A stretch of DNA of 55,279 nt from Flavobacterium sp. BFFFF2 (lineage in GTDB: Bacteria; Bacteroidota; Bacteroidia; Flavobacteriales; Flavobacteriaceae): positions 1 through 55,279 of the forward strand of contig NKJD01000022.1 of assembly GCA_002256385.1 (NCBI GenBank), read 5' to 3'. This document shows positions 26,353 to 36,671 of the stretch, in pieces. The translations under genes were made by a program, and so were the position numbers. Numbering within the stretch: position 1 is the first letter of the stretch; the number at the start of each line of letters is the position of its first letter. Under the pieces are notes generated by a model. That model had not been told where the DNA came from, ran no database searches, and was given only the letters and a program-made list of their open reading frames with translations.

Positions 26353-26815
26353 TCATTTCACTTTTCTTTTGAGTAGATCTTGTCTGTTATCCCAAAAAGA
26401 AATAATTTCAATCGTGTCATGATTGATTTCGTAAAACAATAAATATGACTTCATTGAAATTACACGAGTGAATTTATTAGAAGTTAATCGACCAATTTGT
26501 TCTGAATGTGATATCGTTTCAATAAGATCAGTAACATCTTTAAGGATTTTTTGGCTCTGAAGTAATTTAAACTTTTTTCAATTGGCTGCAAAATGGTCTT
26601 TTCGCCCCATATTTCAGCTTTTTATTATTCCGTAGCGCTGCTATGCAATGCAAAAAAGTTAAAATCTGGAACAAAAATCCTCATTTTTCGCTTCAATCAA
26701 ATAAGTTTAAACCACTTCTATAATTTGCATTTCCATTTCTTTCCAAATAATAAGTTAATATTTGGAGGAGTTGGTTTTCTGCATAATTAGACCATATTAT
26801 TGTTTTTTTAGCCAT
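26353..26815 (-). pseudogene. ParE/RelE-superfamily toxin gene interrupted by a 127-bp insert
   Basis: Reading the minus strand from an ATG at 26815, which overlaps the antitoxin end by 19 nt, gives MAKKTIIWSNYAENQLLQIL and then TYYLERNGNANYRSGLNLF before a TGA. The rest of the toxin is found further on in another frame, as KLLQSQKILKDVTDLIETIS continuing to IGRLTSNKFTRVISMKSYLL, FYEINHDTIEIISFWDNRQD and a stop at 26353. Removing 26572-26698 plus one copy of a flanking TTT joins the two parts exactly in frame (…NLF-KLL…) and gives a 110-residue protein. That length and the landmarks IGR, VISMKSYLLFYEI and FWDNRQD are typical of ParE toxins. The gene is thus inactivated while its antitoxin stays intact. 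Confidence 0.85.
26572..26698. mobile_element. 127-bp non-coding insert in the toxin gene (MITE- or repeat-like)
   Basis: The boundaries are defined by the restored toxin frame: TTT lies on both sides (26569-26571 and 26699-26701 as read on the plus strand). The insert has only imperfect end similarity (ATTG..GC.AAAATG type) and an internal short palindrome TAGCAGCGCTA. It contains no protein-coding capacity. Its size and lack of genes suggest a miniature element or mobile intergenic repeat. The 12-mer TAGCAGCGCTAC is shared with the MITE-like element at 43054-43326. Confidence 0.65.
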
Positions 26816-27033
26816 GTTTTCATATCACTTAACACTTCTTCGTTTTTCCGAAAATCCCCCTCGATAATTTGTTTTCGCGAAGTTTCAATGGCGTTTTGTT
26901 GTTCACGAGACAGTTGAAATAGTTCCTTTTCAGTAGCATCGAAAATGGTTTGTAGTGCATTCAGAAAAGTTAAATCAGTGGAATCCTTGATCCTTGAAAT
27001 TAAATTTTTCTTCATTTGAGTTGTCATGTCCAT
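26797..27033 (-). CDS. Antitoxin of a ParE-type toxin-antitoxin pair
   Basis: This 78-residue helical protein, rich in charged residues (ATEKELFQLSREQQNAIETSR, ending MKTWLKKQ), has the size and composition of Bacteroidota antitoxins found directly upstream of ParE toxins. An AGGA ribosome site precedes the ATG at 27033 by 5 nt. Its last 19 nt overlap the start of the toxin remnant, the usual co-translated arrangement. With the toxin broken, the antitoxin may be a relic or may serve other toxins. No sequence-specific DNA-binding motif is obvious. The identification rests on gene order and composition. Confidence 0.75.
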   Translation of the reverse strand: MDMTTQMKKNLISRIKDSTDLTFLNALQTIFDATEKELFQLSREQQNAIETSRKQIIEGDFRKNEEVLSDMKTWLKKQ

Positions 27034-27230
27034 TTCATTCCTATTTTAAAATTCAAATTTAAACATTTTTTAAAGAGGTCACCCCTTTTTTGTAATGACA
27101 CATCGCTTCTTTAATTCCAGATAGACCATGAAAATAAAAGTTTAAATACTTCCCTTTAAAACTGACCAATATCATAGTGGCATTGAAAGGGAATTTGCTA
27201 TTTTTACTCCACCAATTCAAATCCTTGAAT

Positions 27231-27710
27231 ATGTCATACAAACTCACCGTCAACCAAACGCATCAATTGGAAACGACGGATTCCGAACTAAACGAATTAG
27301 ATGCCGTAGTGGTGCAACCTGGCACCTTTCATGTGCTCTTAGACCACAAACCTTATCAAGCTAAAATTATTGAATCTGATTTCTTAAACCGCCAATATGC
27401 GGTGGAAGTCAATGGCAACCGCTACGACGTGGCCATTGGCAACGAACTCGATATCCTGATTCAGAAAATAGGCATTGAGCGCGGCAAATCGAAAAAAGTA
27501 AATGTGGTTAAAGCCCCCATGCCTGGTTTGTTGCTCGAAGTATTTGTCCAAGTGGGCGACGTGGTCGAAGAACACCAACCTTTACTGATTTTAGAAGCGA
27601 TGAAAATGGAGAACAGCCTGTTGTCACCAAGGCAAGGCACCATTAAAACCATTGCTGTAAAACAAGGTACAGCCGTTGAAAAAGGCCAATTATTGATCGA
27701 ATTCGAATAA
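27231..27710 (+). CDS. Biotin carboxyl carrier protein of an acyl-CoA carboxylase
   Basis: This 159-residue protein carries the biotinyl domain at 88-159: KAPMPGLLLEVFVQVGDVV, the biotinylation motif EAMKMEN (Lys near 124), and a closing GQLLIEFE. The N-terminal 85 residues form a beta-rich linking domain typical of the Bacteroidota carrier in propionyl/acetyl-CoA carboxylases. The ATG at 27231 is preferred to an upstream frame extension at 27177, whose extra residues are hydrophobic and unrelated. It is the first gene of an operon with the biotin carboxylase (40 bp downstream) and the carboxyltransferase. Confidence 0.92.
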   Translation: MSYKLTVNQTHQLETTDSELNELDAVVVQPGTFHVLLDHKPYQAKIIESDFLNRQYAVEVNGNRYDVAIGNELDILIQKIGIERGKSKKVNVVKAPMPGLLLEVFVQVGDVVEEHQPLLILEAMKMENSLLSPRQGTIKTIAVKQGTAVEKGQLLIEFE

Positions 27711-27750
27711 ATATTCTTTTTAAAGTACGGGTTTATACCTGATCTGAATT

Positions 27751-29202
27751 ATGGAAAAAATTACTAAAATTATAGTGGCCAATCGGGGTGAAATTGCCAT
27801 TCGGGTCATGAAAACGGCTCGTAAAATGGGCATTAAAACCGTGGCTGTGTATTCCGCTGCCGACCGCAATGCCTTGCATGTCAAGTATGCCGATGAAGCT
27901 GTTTTTATTGGAGAAGCCCCATCGAGCCAGTCGTATTTGGTGGGTGAAAAAATCATAGCAGCAGCTCTGGAAACAGGTGCCAATGCCATACATCCTGGTT
28001 ATGGGTTTTTAAGTGAAAACGCCCATTTTGCCGAAGAAGCCGAACGCAATGGCATCATTTTTATTGGTCCCAAAACCAAAGCCATTGAAATCATGGGCAG
28101 CAAGTTGGCCGCGAAAGAAGCCGTGATGCACTATGATATCCCGATGGTTCCTGGGGTTGACCATGCCATTGTGAATATTGAAGAAGCCAAGGAATCGGCG
28201 CGCAGAGTTGGTTTTCCAATTCTTATTAAAGCATCAGCAGGGGGTGGAGGAAAAGGCATGCGCGTAGTAGAAAAGGAGGCCGATTTTGAGTCACAAATGA
28301 ACCGCGCCATCAGTGAAGCCACTTCGGCTTTTGGCGATGGGTCTGTGTTTATTGAAAAATATGTGACCAAACCCCGCCACATCGAAATTCAAGTAATGGC
28401 CGACAGCCATGGCAATATAGTGTATTTGTTTGAACGCGAATGCAGTATCCAACGCCGCCACCAAAAAGTGGTCGAAGAGGCACCTTCTTGTGTTTTAACG
28501 CCTGAACTTCGCCAAAAAATGGGCGAGGCAGCAGTGAAAGTAGCCAGATCATGCGATTATTTGGGGGCCGGCACCGTCGAATTTTTATTGGACGACCAAC
28601 ACAATTTTTATTTCCTAGAAATGAACACCCGTTTGCAGGTGGAACACCCTGTGACGGAGTTAATTACGGGCCTTGATTTGGTTGAATTGCAAATTCGTGT
28701 GGCACAAGGCGAGGCTTTGCCTTTTACGCAAAGTGACCTGAGCATTCATGGTCATGCCATGGAATTAAGGGTATATGCCGAAGATCCATTGAATGACTTT
28801 TTACCCAATGTCGGCAATTTGGAACGTTACCGACTGCCAGTAGGCGAGGGGATCCGCGTGGACAACGGCATCGAAGAAGGCATGGATGTGCCCATTTATT
28901 ATGATCCGATGTTGTCCAAGTTGATTACTTACGGGAAAACCCGCGAAGAATCGATTGAACGCATGATTCAGGCCATTAAGAACTATGAGGTCAAAGGGGT
29001 GAGCACGACCTTGCCTTTTGGCTTATTTGTGATGGAACATGAAGCATTTAGAACGGGTGATTTTGACACGGGCTTCGTGAAAAAATACTATGATGCCGAA
29101 CAGCTGAAGGCTGCCCAAACCATTGAGGCTGAAATTGCAGCCAAAATTGCTTTGAAACAATATTTAAACGATTCAAAAATACTTCGATTACCAATCGCAT
29201 AA
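27751..29202 (+). CDS. accC: Biotin carboxylase subunit of acyl-CoA carboxylase
   Basis: This 483-residue ATP-grasp enzyme carboxylates carrier-bound biotin using bicarbonate and ATP. The family landmarks are all present: [18 protein letters not shown] at the start; [13 protein letters not shown]; the glycine-rich ATP loop [30 protein letters not shown]; the metal and catalytic segment [16 protein letters not shown]; and a C-terminal AYAEDP-like RVYAEDP. Length is slightly above the E. coli AccC (449). The neighbouring carboxyltransferase is of the PccB type, so the enzyme may serve a propionyl-CoA or general acyl-CoA carboxylase rather than only fatty acid synthesis. Confidence 0.94.
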   Translation: MEKITKIIVANRGEIAIRVMKTARKMGIKTVAVYSAADRNALHVKYADEAVFIGEAPSSQSYLVGEKIIAAALETGANAIHPGYGFLSENAHFAEEAERNGIIFIGPKTKAIEIMGSKLAAKEAVMHYDIPMVPGVDHAIVNIEEAKESARRVGFPILIKASAGGGGKGMRVVEKEADFESQMNRAISEATSAFGDGSVFIEKYVTKPRHIEIQVMADSHGNIVYLFERECSIQRRHQKVVEEAPSCVLTPELRQKMGEAAVKVARSCDYLGAGTVEFLLDDQHNFYFLEMNTRLQVEHPVTELITGLDLVELQIRVAQGEALPFTQSDLSIHGHAMELRVYAEDPLNDFLPNVGNLERYRLPVGEGIRVDNGIEEGMDVPIYYDPMLSKLITYGKTREESIERMIQAIKNYEVKGVSTTLPFGLFVMEHEAFRTGDFDTGFVKKYYDAEQLKAAQTIEAEIAAKIALKQYLNDSKILRLPIA

Positions 29203-29204
29203 TC

Positions 29205-30746
29205 ATGGAAGACAAATTAAAAGTATTGAACGACAAAAAGGCGCAAGCCTTAATGGGCGGTGGCGCTGATCGCATTGCCAAGCACCACGCCAAAAAAAGG
29301 TTGACTGCCCGCGAACGCATTAGTTATTTGCTGGACGAAGGGTCTTTTGAAGAAATCGGCATGTTGGTAACACACCGCACCACCGATTTTGGCATGGAAA
29401 AAGAAATGTATTATGGCGACGGCGTTGTAACTGGCTATGGTACCATCAGTGGCCGTTTGGTGTACGTGTTTGCCCAAGATTTTACTGTTTTTGGCGGTTC
29501 CTTATCGGAAACCCACGCTGAGAAAATCTGCAAAGTGATGGACATGGCTATTAAAACAGGCGCACCCATGATTGGACTAAACGATTCAGGTGGGGCACGG
29601 ATCCAAGAAGGTGTTCGCTCTTTGGGTGGTTATGCCGATATTTTTCACCGCAATGTGCAGGCCAGTGGCGTGATTCCACAAATTTCTGCCATCATGGGGC
29701 CTTGCGCAGGTGGTGCCGTTTATTCGCCTGCTATTACCGATTTTACCATGATGGTTGAAAACAATAGTTATATGTTTGTGACAGGCCCTAATGTGGTAAA
29801 AACCGTAACCAATGAAGAGGTGTCTTCTGAAGAATTGGGGGGTGCCATTACGCATTCGACCAAATCGGGGGTGGCACATTTAACTTCTTCGAGCGGCATT
29901 GAATGTTTGGAAGATTTGAAAAAATTATTGAGTTATATTCCACAAAATAACAAAGAAAAAACACCTAAGATTCCTTATGAATTAGGCGAAGAGTCGCGGG
30001 AGGTGTTGGATCATATTGTACCAGACAATGCCAACAAGCCCTACGACATGCACGATGTCATTTACGGGATTATTGATGAAGATTCCTTTTTTGAAATCCA
30101 TAAAGATTATGCCGAAAACATCATTGTCGGTTTTGCCCGTTTAGGCGGACGCAGCATCGGCATTGTAGCCAATAACCCAGGCTTTTTGGCCGGTTGTTTG
30201 GATGTAAAAAGTTCCATTAAGGCAGCTCGTTTTACCCGTTTTTGCGATTGTTTCAACATCCCGTTGTTGGTGCTTGAAGATGTCCCCGGATTTTTACCGG
30301 GCACCGACCAAGAATGGAATGGTATTATTGTACACGGAGCCAAATTATTGTATGCACTGAGCGAAGCTACGGTGCCTAAAGTAACAGTGATTACCCGTAA
30401 AGCGTATGGTGGTGCTTATGATGTAATGAATTCCAAACACATTGGGGCCGATTTTAACTTTGCATGGCCCACGGCCGAAATTGCGGTGATGGGTGCCAAA
30501 GGTGCTTCGGAAATTATCTTTAAAAAAGAAATCAGTGAAGCTGCTAACCCAGAAGCCAAATTAGCCGAAAAAGAAGCCGAATATGCTGAGTTGTTTGCCA
30601 ATCCGTACACAGCAGCCCAACGCGGATTTATCGATGAGGTGATTTTACCTCGCGATACCCGCCGAAAATTGCTGAAAGCGTTTAGTGTATTGGAGCACAA
30701 GGAGGTGCCTTTGCCCAATAGAAAACACGGCAATATTCCTTTGTAA
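29205..30746 (+). CDS. pccB: Acyl-CoA (propionyl-CoA) carboxylase carboxyltransferase beta subunit
   Basis: This 513-residue carboxyltransferase transfers the carboxyl group from carboxybiotin to an acyl-CoA. It has the two crotonase-like halves of the single-chain PccB type: [27 protein letters not shown] in the N half, and [53 protein letters not shown] in the C half. The latter oxyanion-hole glycines and the DxxGFLPG segment are typical of PccB/MmdA. The ATG lies 2 bp after the accC stop, so the three genes are one operon. Substrate specificity (propionyl versus acetyl) cannot be decided from sequence reading alone. Confidence 0.93.
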   Translation: MEDKLKVLNDKKAQALMGGGADRIAKHHAKKRLTARERISYLLDEGSFEEIGMLVTHRTTDFGMEKEMYYGDGVVTGYGTISGRLVYVFAQDFTVFGGSLSETHAEKICKVMDMAIKTGAPMIGLNDSGGARIQEGVRSLGGYADIFHRNVQASGVIPQISAIMGPCAGGAVYSPAITDFTMMVENNSYMFVTGPNVVKTVTNEEVSSEELGGAITHSTKSGVAHLTSSSGIECLEDLKKLLSYIPQNNKEKTPKIPYELGEESREVLDHIVPDNANKPYDMHDVIYGIIDEDSFFEIHKDYAENIIVGFARLGGRSIGIVANNPGFLAGCLDVKSSIKAARFTRFCDCFNIPLLVLEDVPGFLPGTDQEWNGIIVHGAKLLYALSEATVPKVTVITRKAYGGAYDVMNSKHIGADFNFAWPTAEIAVMGAKGASEIIFKKEISEAANPEAKLAEKEAEYAELFANPYTAAQRGFIDEVILPRDTRRKLLKAFSVLEHKEVPLPNRKHGNIPL

Positions 30747-30771
30747 AAAGGTTCTATTTTTTTTCCCCCCC

Positions 30772-30805
30772 AAAAAAAAACTCCGATTGAAGTCGGAGTT
30801 TTTTT
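30772..30805. terminator. Bidirectional rho-independent terminator
   Basis: The stem AAACTCCGA/TCGGAGTTT with loop TTGAAG is preceded by a long A run and followed by a T run. It lies between the convergent carboxylase operon and typA and can serve both. Confidence 0.88.
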
Positions 30806-30824
30806 AGTTTATAAATGAATAGTT

Positions 30825-32624
30825 TTAATCAATCTTAAAACGCTTGCGGTCGTTTTCGTTTAAGTATACTTTACGCAAACGAATTGATTTTGGCGTTACC
30901 TCTACATATTCATCTTTTTGGATGTACTCTAAAGCTTCTTCCAATGAAAATTTGATGGCTGGCACAATGCGCGTTTTGTCATCGGCACCCGCTGAACGGA
31001 AATTGGTCAGCTGTTTGGTTTTGGTAATATTTACGGTCATGTCGTCGCCGCGTGAGTTTTCACCCACCACTTGGCCTTCGTACACATCTTCGTTCGGATC
31101 GATAAAGAATTTACCGCGCTCTTGCAATTTATTAATCGAGTAGGGGATGGCCTTTCCATTTTCCATCGAAATTAATGAACCATTAATACGGCCAGGAATT
31201 TCACCCTTATATGGTTGATACTCTAAAAAGCGGTGTGCCATAATGGCTTCTCCAGCGGTAGCAGTTAACAACTGGTTTCTTAAACCAATAATACCACGCG
31301 ATGGAATCAAGAATTTCACAATCATCCGTTCGCCCCGTGGCTCCATGCTGAGCATTTCCCCTTTACGTTGCGTAACAAATTCAACCGCACGACCCGACAA
31401 GTTGTCTGGTAAATCAACGGTGAGTTCCTCAATTGGCTCACATTTTTGACCGTCAATTTCACGGATAATTACCTGAGGCTGACCAATTTGCATTTCGTAT
31501 CCTTCGCGGCGCATGGTTTCAATAAGAACTGAAAGGTGCAATACACCACGTCCGTACACCATAAATTTATCGGCACTATCCGTGCTTTCAACACGCAATG
31601 CTAGGTTTTTTTCCAATTCTTTTTGCAAACGGTCGTTGATGTGACGTGAAGTTACAAATTTACCCTCTTTACCAAAGAAAGGCGAATCGTTAATTGTAAA
31701 CAACATGCTCATCGTTGGCTCGTCAATTGCAATGGTTGGCAATGCTTCTGGGTTTTCAAAATCGGCTACGGTATCGCCAATTTCAAAATTATCCAAACCT
31801 ACCAATGCGCAAATATCGCCGGCAATTACTTCGGCCACTTTTTTACGGCCCAGGCCGTCAAAAGTGTATATTTCTTTAATACGTGTTTTTGATATTTTAC
31901 CATCGCGTTTCACCAACGAAATGTTCATGCCTTCGCGCAATACACCACGTTGCAAACGTCCAATGGCAATCCGACCTGTAAATGAGGAAAAGTCAAGAGA
32001 GGTAATCAACATCTGGGGCGTACCCTGACCCACATTTGGGGGTGGAATGTGTGCCAACACCATATCCAATAAAGGCTCAATATTGGTGGTGATGTTGTTG
32101 AAATCTTCAGACATCCAATTGTTTTTGGCAGAACCATAAACGGTTGGAAAATCTAGTTGCCATTCTTCGGCACCTAAATCGAACATCAAATCAAATACTT
32201 TTTCGTGTACTTCTTCTGGTGTGCAATTTTCTTTGTCAACTTTATTAATTACTACGCAAGGTTTTAATCCCAAATCCAACGCTTTTTGCAATACAAAGCG
32301 CGTTTGCGGCATCGGGCCTTCAAAGGCATCCACCAATAGCAATACACCATCGGCCATGTTAAGCACCCGCTCTACCTCACCACCAAAGTCGGCGTGACCC
32401 GGGGTGTCAATAATATTAATTTTTGTTCCTTTATATAAAACGGAAACGTTTTTAGAAACGATCGTGATGCCTCGTTCGCGTTCAAGGTCATTGTTGTCTA
32501 AAATAAGGTCGCCTGTATTTTCATTTTCGCGAAATAACTGACAATGATAAAGAATTTTATCAACCAAGGTGGTTTTACCGTGGTCAACGTGGGCAATGAT
32601 GGCAATGTTTCTAATCGAATCCAT
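30825..32624 (-). CDS. typA: Translational GTPase TypA/BipA
   Basis: This 599-residue ribosome-associated GTPase has a complete elongation-factor-like G domain: P loop AHVDHGKT (residues about 10-17), switch [17 protein letters not shown] for guanine recognition, and a following SAKNN. Next come domain II, EF-G-like domains III and V, and the BipA-specific C-terminal domain ([16 protein letters not shown] at the end). BipA acts in ribosome assembly and stress or cold adaptation. It is transcribed toward the carboxylase terminator from its own promoter at 32642-32672. Confidence 0.96.
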   Translation of the reverse strand: MDSIRNIAIIAHVDHGKTTLVDKILYHCQLFRENENTGDLILDNNDLERERGITIVSKNVSVLYKGTKINIIDTPGHADFGGEVERVLNMADGVLLLVDAFEGPMPQTRFVLQKALDLGLKPCVVINKVDKENCTPEEVHEKVFDLMFDLGAEEWQLDFPTVYGSAKNNWMSEDFNNITTNIEPLLDMVLAHIPPPNVGQGTPQMLITSLDFSSFTGRIAIGRLQRGVLREGMNISLVKRDGKISKTRIKEIYTFDGLGRKKVAEVIAGDICALVGLDNFEIGDTVADFENPEALPTIAIDEPTMSMLFTINDSPFFGKEGKFVTSRHINDRLQKELEKNLALRVESTDSADKFMVYGRGVLHLSVLIETMRREGYEMQIGQPQVIIREIDGQKCEPIEELTVDLPDNLSGRAVEFVTQRKGEMLSMEPRGERMIVKFLIPSRGIIGLRNQLLTATAGEAIMAHRFLEYQPYKGEIPGRINGSLISMENGKAIPYSINKLQERGKFFIDPNEDVYEGQVVGENSRGDDMTVNITKTKQLTNFRSAGADDKTRIVPAIKFSLEEALEYIQKDEYVEVTPKSIRLRKVYLNENDRKRFKID

Positions 32625-32641
32625 AAATTGAAATTGAGCGG

Positions 32642-32672
32642 CAAAGGTACACTTAATTCCCTCTTAGGCAAA
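32642..32672 (-). promoter_or_regulatory. Bacteroidota sigma-ABfr-type promoter of typA
   Basis: On the minus strand TTTG is followed after exactly 19 nt by TACCTTTG, a full match to the Bacteroidota -33/-7 consensus (TTTG-N19-TAnnTTTG). The typA start codon lies 18 nt downstream of the -7 box, so the leader is short. Confidence 0.65.
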
Positions 32673-32757
32673 TTAGGCCGATTCCAATTTACTTTTTTGT
32701 GGTTTGATTCGCTTTTCATATATTTACAATTCGTATTTTTTAAAACGTCCCCCAACT

Positions 32758-35700
32758 ATGCCCATATTGCATCTTGAACCTTTAGCATTGGATTTCCTTT
32801 TGACTGCCAAAAATGGCGTTGGTTTTGCTATTGAAACAGATCAATACGGATGGGTAATTCGCGATGTAAATAGACCTTACTTACCACTGCTAGTTGTTTG
32901 TAGCATAGATGATTTAGACTACCGATTAAAAGTAAATATTCAACATTGGAAATCAAATTATCCGGCATCAGAATATTTCTTAATTCCAACCGACGATTCA
33001 GTGGTCAATTTGCCCGAATGGTTGCATCATGAACCGATTGCCGAATGGATTCCCCAGACCATGGCGCAACCACTTTGGCTCATTTCAAGAATTGAACGCT
33101 GGTTTGAACAACAAAATATAAAGTTTCTACAAAGTGAAACCCAAAAAAAATACCAGCTCGTTTTTGAAAAAAGTCCTTCGGTTAAATTGATTTTTGATGC
33201 AAAAACGACTTGTTTACTAGAATACAACGATGCCTTTTGTACACTTTTTGGGTACCAGCGGGAAGCGCTAACACATAAAAGACTCTTGGATATTCTTGAT
33301 TTGCATGAGCGTTATCGTTGTGCCAATTTTTTAAAGAGTATTGAGCATGAAGTGAAACAAACTGATTTTAAAAGCCGTGCCCTTACACAGTCGGGACAAA
33401 TCATTGATATTCAGGTTGAAATAAATCAGATTCAGTACAATGACAACTTGGCATTTATCGGAATCATTACCGATATTACCCAACAAATTAAATCGGACAA
33501 AGAAAAGTGGCTGGCTGAAGAACAATTTAAAACGCTGGTCAAAGATGGGTCAGAGCTTATTGTTATACTTGATAGTTCGGCCTGTTTTACCTATATAAGT
33601 CCTAATATCAAGCAAAAATTTCACACGGAAGTAGAAACGCTCTATGGTGAATATGCCTTCGATTTGCTTCATGCCGACGACGTTGATTATTTGCGCCAGT
33701 GTTTTGACCGACTCAAGGACATTCGCCGCATCAATACCCGTCCTTTCCGTTATTTTAAACACAAAAAAAAGTGGCGTTGGTTTGAAGCAACGCTCACCGA
33801 TATGCGTGACAATGAAGCTGTTTCGGGTTTCATGATTAGTGGACGAGATGTAACCAATCGGATTGAAACGGAACAAGAAATTATTGTCAAAAACCAACGC
33901 TACGAAGCCATTGTCAGATCGACACATGGCATGGTCTACGAATTTGAGTTTACTACTAATAATTTCTTTATCGCCGCTAACAAGTACCTAGATTTTTTTA
34001 ATCACCGCTTGTTTGAAAAACACATTCATTTGAGCCAATGGCTTGAACGCATTCATCCTGATGATTTGGAAACCGTGAAATATTCATTTTTACAATTGGA
34101 CGATCAATCCATTGATAATGAACAAGAAATGGAATACCGTTTTTTGAAAAATAATGGCGAATACACCTTGGTTTCTGATCGGTTTGTGTTGTTATATGAA
34201 GGAGGTAAATTGTTGAAAAAAATTGGCACCATCCAAGACATTACCCAAAAGAAATTGCAAGAAACCCTCCTTTCCTTAGAAAAAGATATTTATAAGATAA
34301 ATACCAATGCCCAATTGACTTTAAGTCAGGTGCTTGATCGGGTTATTGCCCGAATTGAACATTTTATGCCCGAGAGTATTTGTAGCATTTTGGAGTTGAT
34401 TTCGGGTAAAATGTTTCCCATTGCAGGCAGCCGAATGCCCGTTGAATTTTCGAATCAAATTGCAGGAGCGATCATTGGACCCAAAGTCGGATCATGCGGT
34501 ACAGCCATGTACACAAAAAGCACAGTGATTGTCGAAGATATCTATCAAAGTGCGTTATGGGCCGATTACCTTGGCCTTGTGGATCCGTTCGGATTTAAAG
34601 CTTGTTGGTCTGTGCCGATTTTTAAGTCGGACGGAACGGTTTTTGCCAGTTTTGCCACCTATCATTTAACTACGAAGAAACCGAATGAATTTGAGCGGCA
34701 ATTGCTTGAACGAATGAGCTCATTGATAGCGGTTGTTATTGAAAACCGAAAAGCAGCCGAAGAAGTTCGAAAATCAAAAGAGCGGTACGAGATGGTTTCT
34801 TTGGCCACCCGCGATACGATTTGGGATTGGAACATTCAAAGTGATACCATTCATTGGAGCAAGGGATTGGAAGAAGTATTTGGTTATTATAAAGACATTA
34901 CAACCACTGATTCCAAATGGTGGTTTGAGAAAATTCATCCAGAAGACAGTGTGGCGATGTCGGTGAATTTGTATAATTTTTTAAATAGCAAGTCAGATTC
35001 GTGGCAGCATGAATACCGCTTTAAGTGCAATGATGGCACCTATAAATACATTTTAGATCGTGCCTTTTTAGTAAAAGATGACAAAGGAGAACCTGCCCGT
35101 CTAATTGGAACTTTACAAGATATTTCACAACAAAAAAGCGAAGAGCAACGACTTAAACTTCTTGAAACAGTCATTGTTGAGTCAAAAGATGCTGTGGTGA
35201 TTGCCGAAGCTGACGAAGCGTTGACCAGCACCCCTAAAATTGTATTTATTAATGCGTCTTTTTCCAAAATGACGGGCTACCAATTGGAAGAAGTTCGGGG
35301 CAATCACTTTGGTATTTTATTTGGTCCTCAGTCAGACAAAAGAGAGTTGGTCAGGCTGACGCAAGCATTGCAAATTGAATCGGACTGTGAAATTCAAAGC
35401 ATTTGTTACCGCAAATCGGGTGAGCGTTTTTGGGCAGATTTAAGTATTATTCCAATTAAAAATAATGAAGGCGTATTAACACATTGGATTTCAATTCAAC
35501 GCGATATTTCTGAAGAAAAAAGCAAAGACATTGAAAAAGAACAACTCATCCGTGAGTTAACGCAAAACAACCGCGATTTAAAGCAGTTCTCATACATTAC
35601 TTCACACAATTTAAGGGCTCCGTTGTCCAATTTGATTGGTTTATTGAATTTGGTTGATGAATTGGAAGTGCACGATGAAGAGCTTCGCGAATTGATTGAC

Positions 35701-36240
35701 GGTTTTTCGAAATCGACCCATTTGCTCAACGAAACGATCAATGATTTGGTGAAAGTGGTGATTATTAAAGACAACCCGTACATGCTTTTGGAAGATGTAA
35801 ACTTCATAGAAACGATTGACGGAATCAAGGAACAGTTGAGTTATTTGTTCAAATTACATGAAACTATTTTTCATGTCGACATTCAAGAAATGTGGGTTCC
35901 TCATGTGAACAAATCGTACTTTGAAAGTGTCATTTTAAACCTAATGACCAATGCCATCAAATACCGCGAACCAAGCCGAACGTTGGAAATAACTATTCAG
36001 GTGCAAAAAATAGAAAGCCAGCTACACATCACGTTTGGTGACAACGGTATTGGTATTGATTTGGCCCGAAATGCCGATAAGGTATTTGGATTGTACCAGC
36101 GCTTTCACAACTATTCTGACAGCAAAGGCTTGGGCTTGTATTTGGTTAAATCGCAAATTGAATCCATGGGCGGCACCATTTCTATTGATAGCAAAGTAGA
36201 TGTCGGCACCACTTATACCATTATATTCCCCTTTACATGA
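32758..36240 (+). CDS. Multi-PAS/GAF sensor histidine kinase
   Basis: This cytoplasmic hybrid-type sensor of 1160 residues is read from the ATG at 32758. A TTG 18 codons upstream is in frame but poorly supported. An N-terminal region without a recognised fold (1-130) is followed by three PAS domains (about 135-255, 265-385, 390-510). A GAF domain follows (about 525-665, with GPKVGSCGTAMYTK), then two more PAS domains (about 670-795 and 800-925, each ending in a PAC-like GTLQDISQ or SIQRDISEE). The HisKA domain has the phospho-acceptor YITSHNLRAPLSNL (His near 951), and the HATPase domain has N box NLMTNAIKYREP, G1 GDNGIGIDL and G2 GLGLYLVKS. No transmembrane segment is seen. The next gene is its receiver partner. 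Confidence 0.93.
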   Translation: MPILHLEPLALDFLLTAKNGVGFAIETDQYGWVIRDVNRPYLPLLVVCSIDDLDYRLKVNIQHWKSNYPASEYFLIPTDDSVVNLPEWLHHEPIAEWIPQTMAQPLWLISRIERWFEQQNIKFLQSETQKKYQLVFEKSPSVKLIFDAKTTCLLEYNDAFCTLFGYQREALTHKRLLDILDLHERYRCANFLKSIEHEVKQTDFKSRALTQSGQIIDIQVEINQIQYNDNLAFIGIITDITQQIKSDKEKWLAEEQFKTLVKDGSELIVILDSSACFTYISPNIKQKFHTEVETLYGEYAFDLLHADDVDYLRQCFDRLKDIRRINTRPFRYFKHKKKWRWFEATLTDMRDNEAVSGFMISGRDVTNRIETEQEIIVKNQRYEAIVRSTHGMVYEFEFTTNNFFIAANKYLDFFNHRLFEKHIHLSQWLERIHPDDLETVKYSFLQLDDQSIDNEQEMEYRFLKNNGEYTLVSDRFVLLYEGGKLLKKIGTIQDITQKKLQETLLSLEKDIYKINTNAQLTLSQVLDRVIARIEHFMPESICSILELISGKMFPIAGSRMPVEFSNQIAGAIIGPKVGSCGTAMYTKSTVIVEDIYQSALWADYLGLVDPFGFKACWSVPIFKSDGTVFASFATYHLTTKKPNEFERQLLERMSSLIAVVIENRKAAEEVRKSKERYEMVSLATRDTIWDWNIQSDTIHWSKGLEEVFGYYKDITTTDSKWWFEKIHPEDSVAMSVNLYNFLNSKSDSWQHEYRFKCNDGTYKYILDRAFLVKDDKGEPARLIGTLQDISQQKSEEQRLKLLETVIVESKDAVVIAEADEALTSTPKIVFINASFSKMTGYQLEEVRGNHFGILFGPQSDKRELVRLTQALQIESDCEIQSICYRKSGERFWADLSIIPIKNNEGVLTHWISIQRDISEEKSKDIEKEQLIRELTQNNRDLKQFSYITSHNLRAPLSNLIGLLNLVDELEVHDEELRELIDGFSKSTHLLNETINDLVKVVIIKDNPYMLLEDVNFIETIDGIKEQLSYLFKLHETIFHVDIQEMWVPHVNKSYFESVILNLMTNAIKYREPSRTLEITIQVQKIESQLHITFGDNGIGIDLARNADKVFGLYQRFHNYSDSKGLGLYLVKSQIESMGGTISIDSKVDVGTTYTIIFPFT

Positions 36241-36671
36241 AGATACAAGAAATCATTTGCATTGACGACGATGCCATCACACTTATGTTAAGCAGAAAGG
36301 TTTTGCAAAAAACAAATGAGGAGCTTCACGTAGTTACCTTTCAAAACGGGGAGGTTGCCCTGAATTATTTGCAGACCATTCAACAAGAAAACAAACAGCT
36401 CGATCACCGGTTGGTGTTGTTGGATTTGAACATGCCGGTCATGGGTGGTTGGGAATTTCTAAATTATTTTTTGGAAAATGGGCTTCATGTTGAATTTCCA
36501 AATACGCAAATGATCATTTTATCTTCAACGATTGACCCGCAAGATGTGTTGCGTGCCAAGCAATATCCGATGGTGGCACGTTTTTTGTCAAAACCCATTT
36601 CAAGGCCTATTATGCAAAGTTTACTAGAGGAGTTGGAAGCCGCAGCATCACCACGCGTATTGAAGCCTTAA
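36237..36671 (+). CDS. Single-domain response regulator (receiver only)
   Basis: This 144-residue CheY/Rcp1-like protein overlaps the kinase stop by 4 bp (ATGA). It shows the acidic pair IDDD (about 9-11), phospho-acceptor Asp in LVLLDLNMPVMGGWEFL (near 62), Ser/Ser in IILSSTIDPQD, and Lys in FLSKPIS. There is no output domain, so it probably acts by protein contact or as a phosphorelay intermediate for the adjoining kinase. Its 3' end overlaps the end of the TonB-receptor gene on the other strand by 24 bp. Confidence 0.92.
   Translation: MKIQEIICIDDDAITLMLSRKVLQKTNEELHVVTFQNGEVALNYLQTIQQENKQLDHRLVLLDLNMPVMGGWEFLNYFLENGLHVEFPNTQMIILSSTIDPQDVLRAKQYPMVARFLSKPISRPIMQSLLEELEAAASPRVLKP

Noticed and set aside
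26593..26790. 65-codon plus-strand frame
   Set aside because: It lies antisense to the interrupted toxin and its insert; the toxin explanation accounts for the sequence.
27059..27253. 64-codon minus-strand frame between the antitoxin and the biotin carrier gene
   Set aside because: It overlaps the start of the biotin carrier gene, has no ribosome site and no recognisable family; a small unknown gene cannot be fully excluded.
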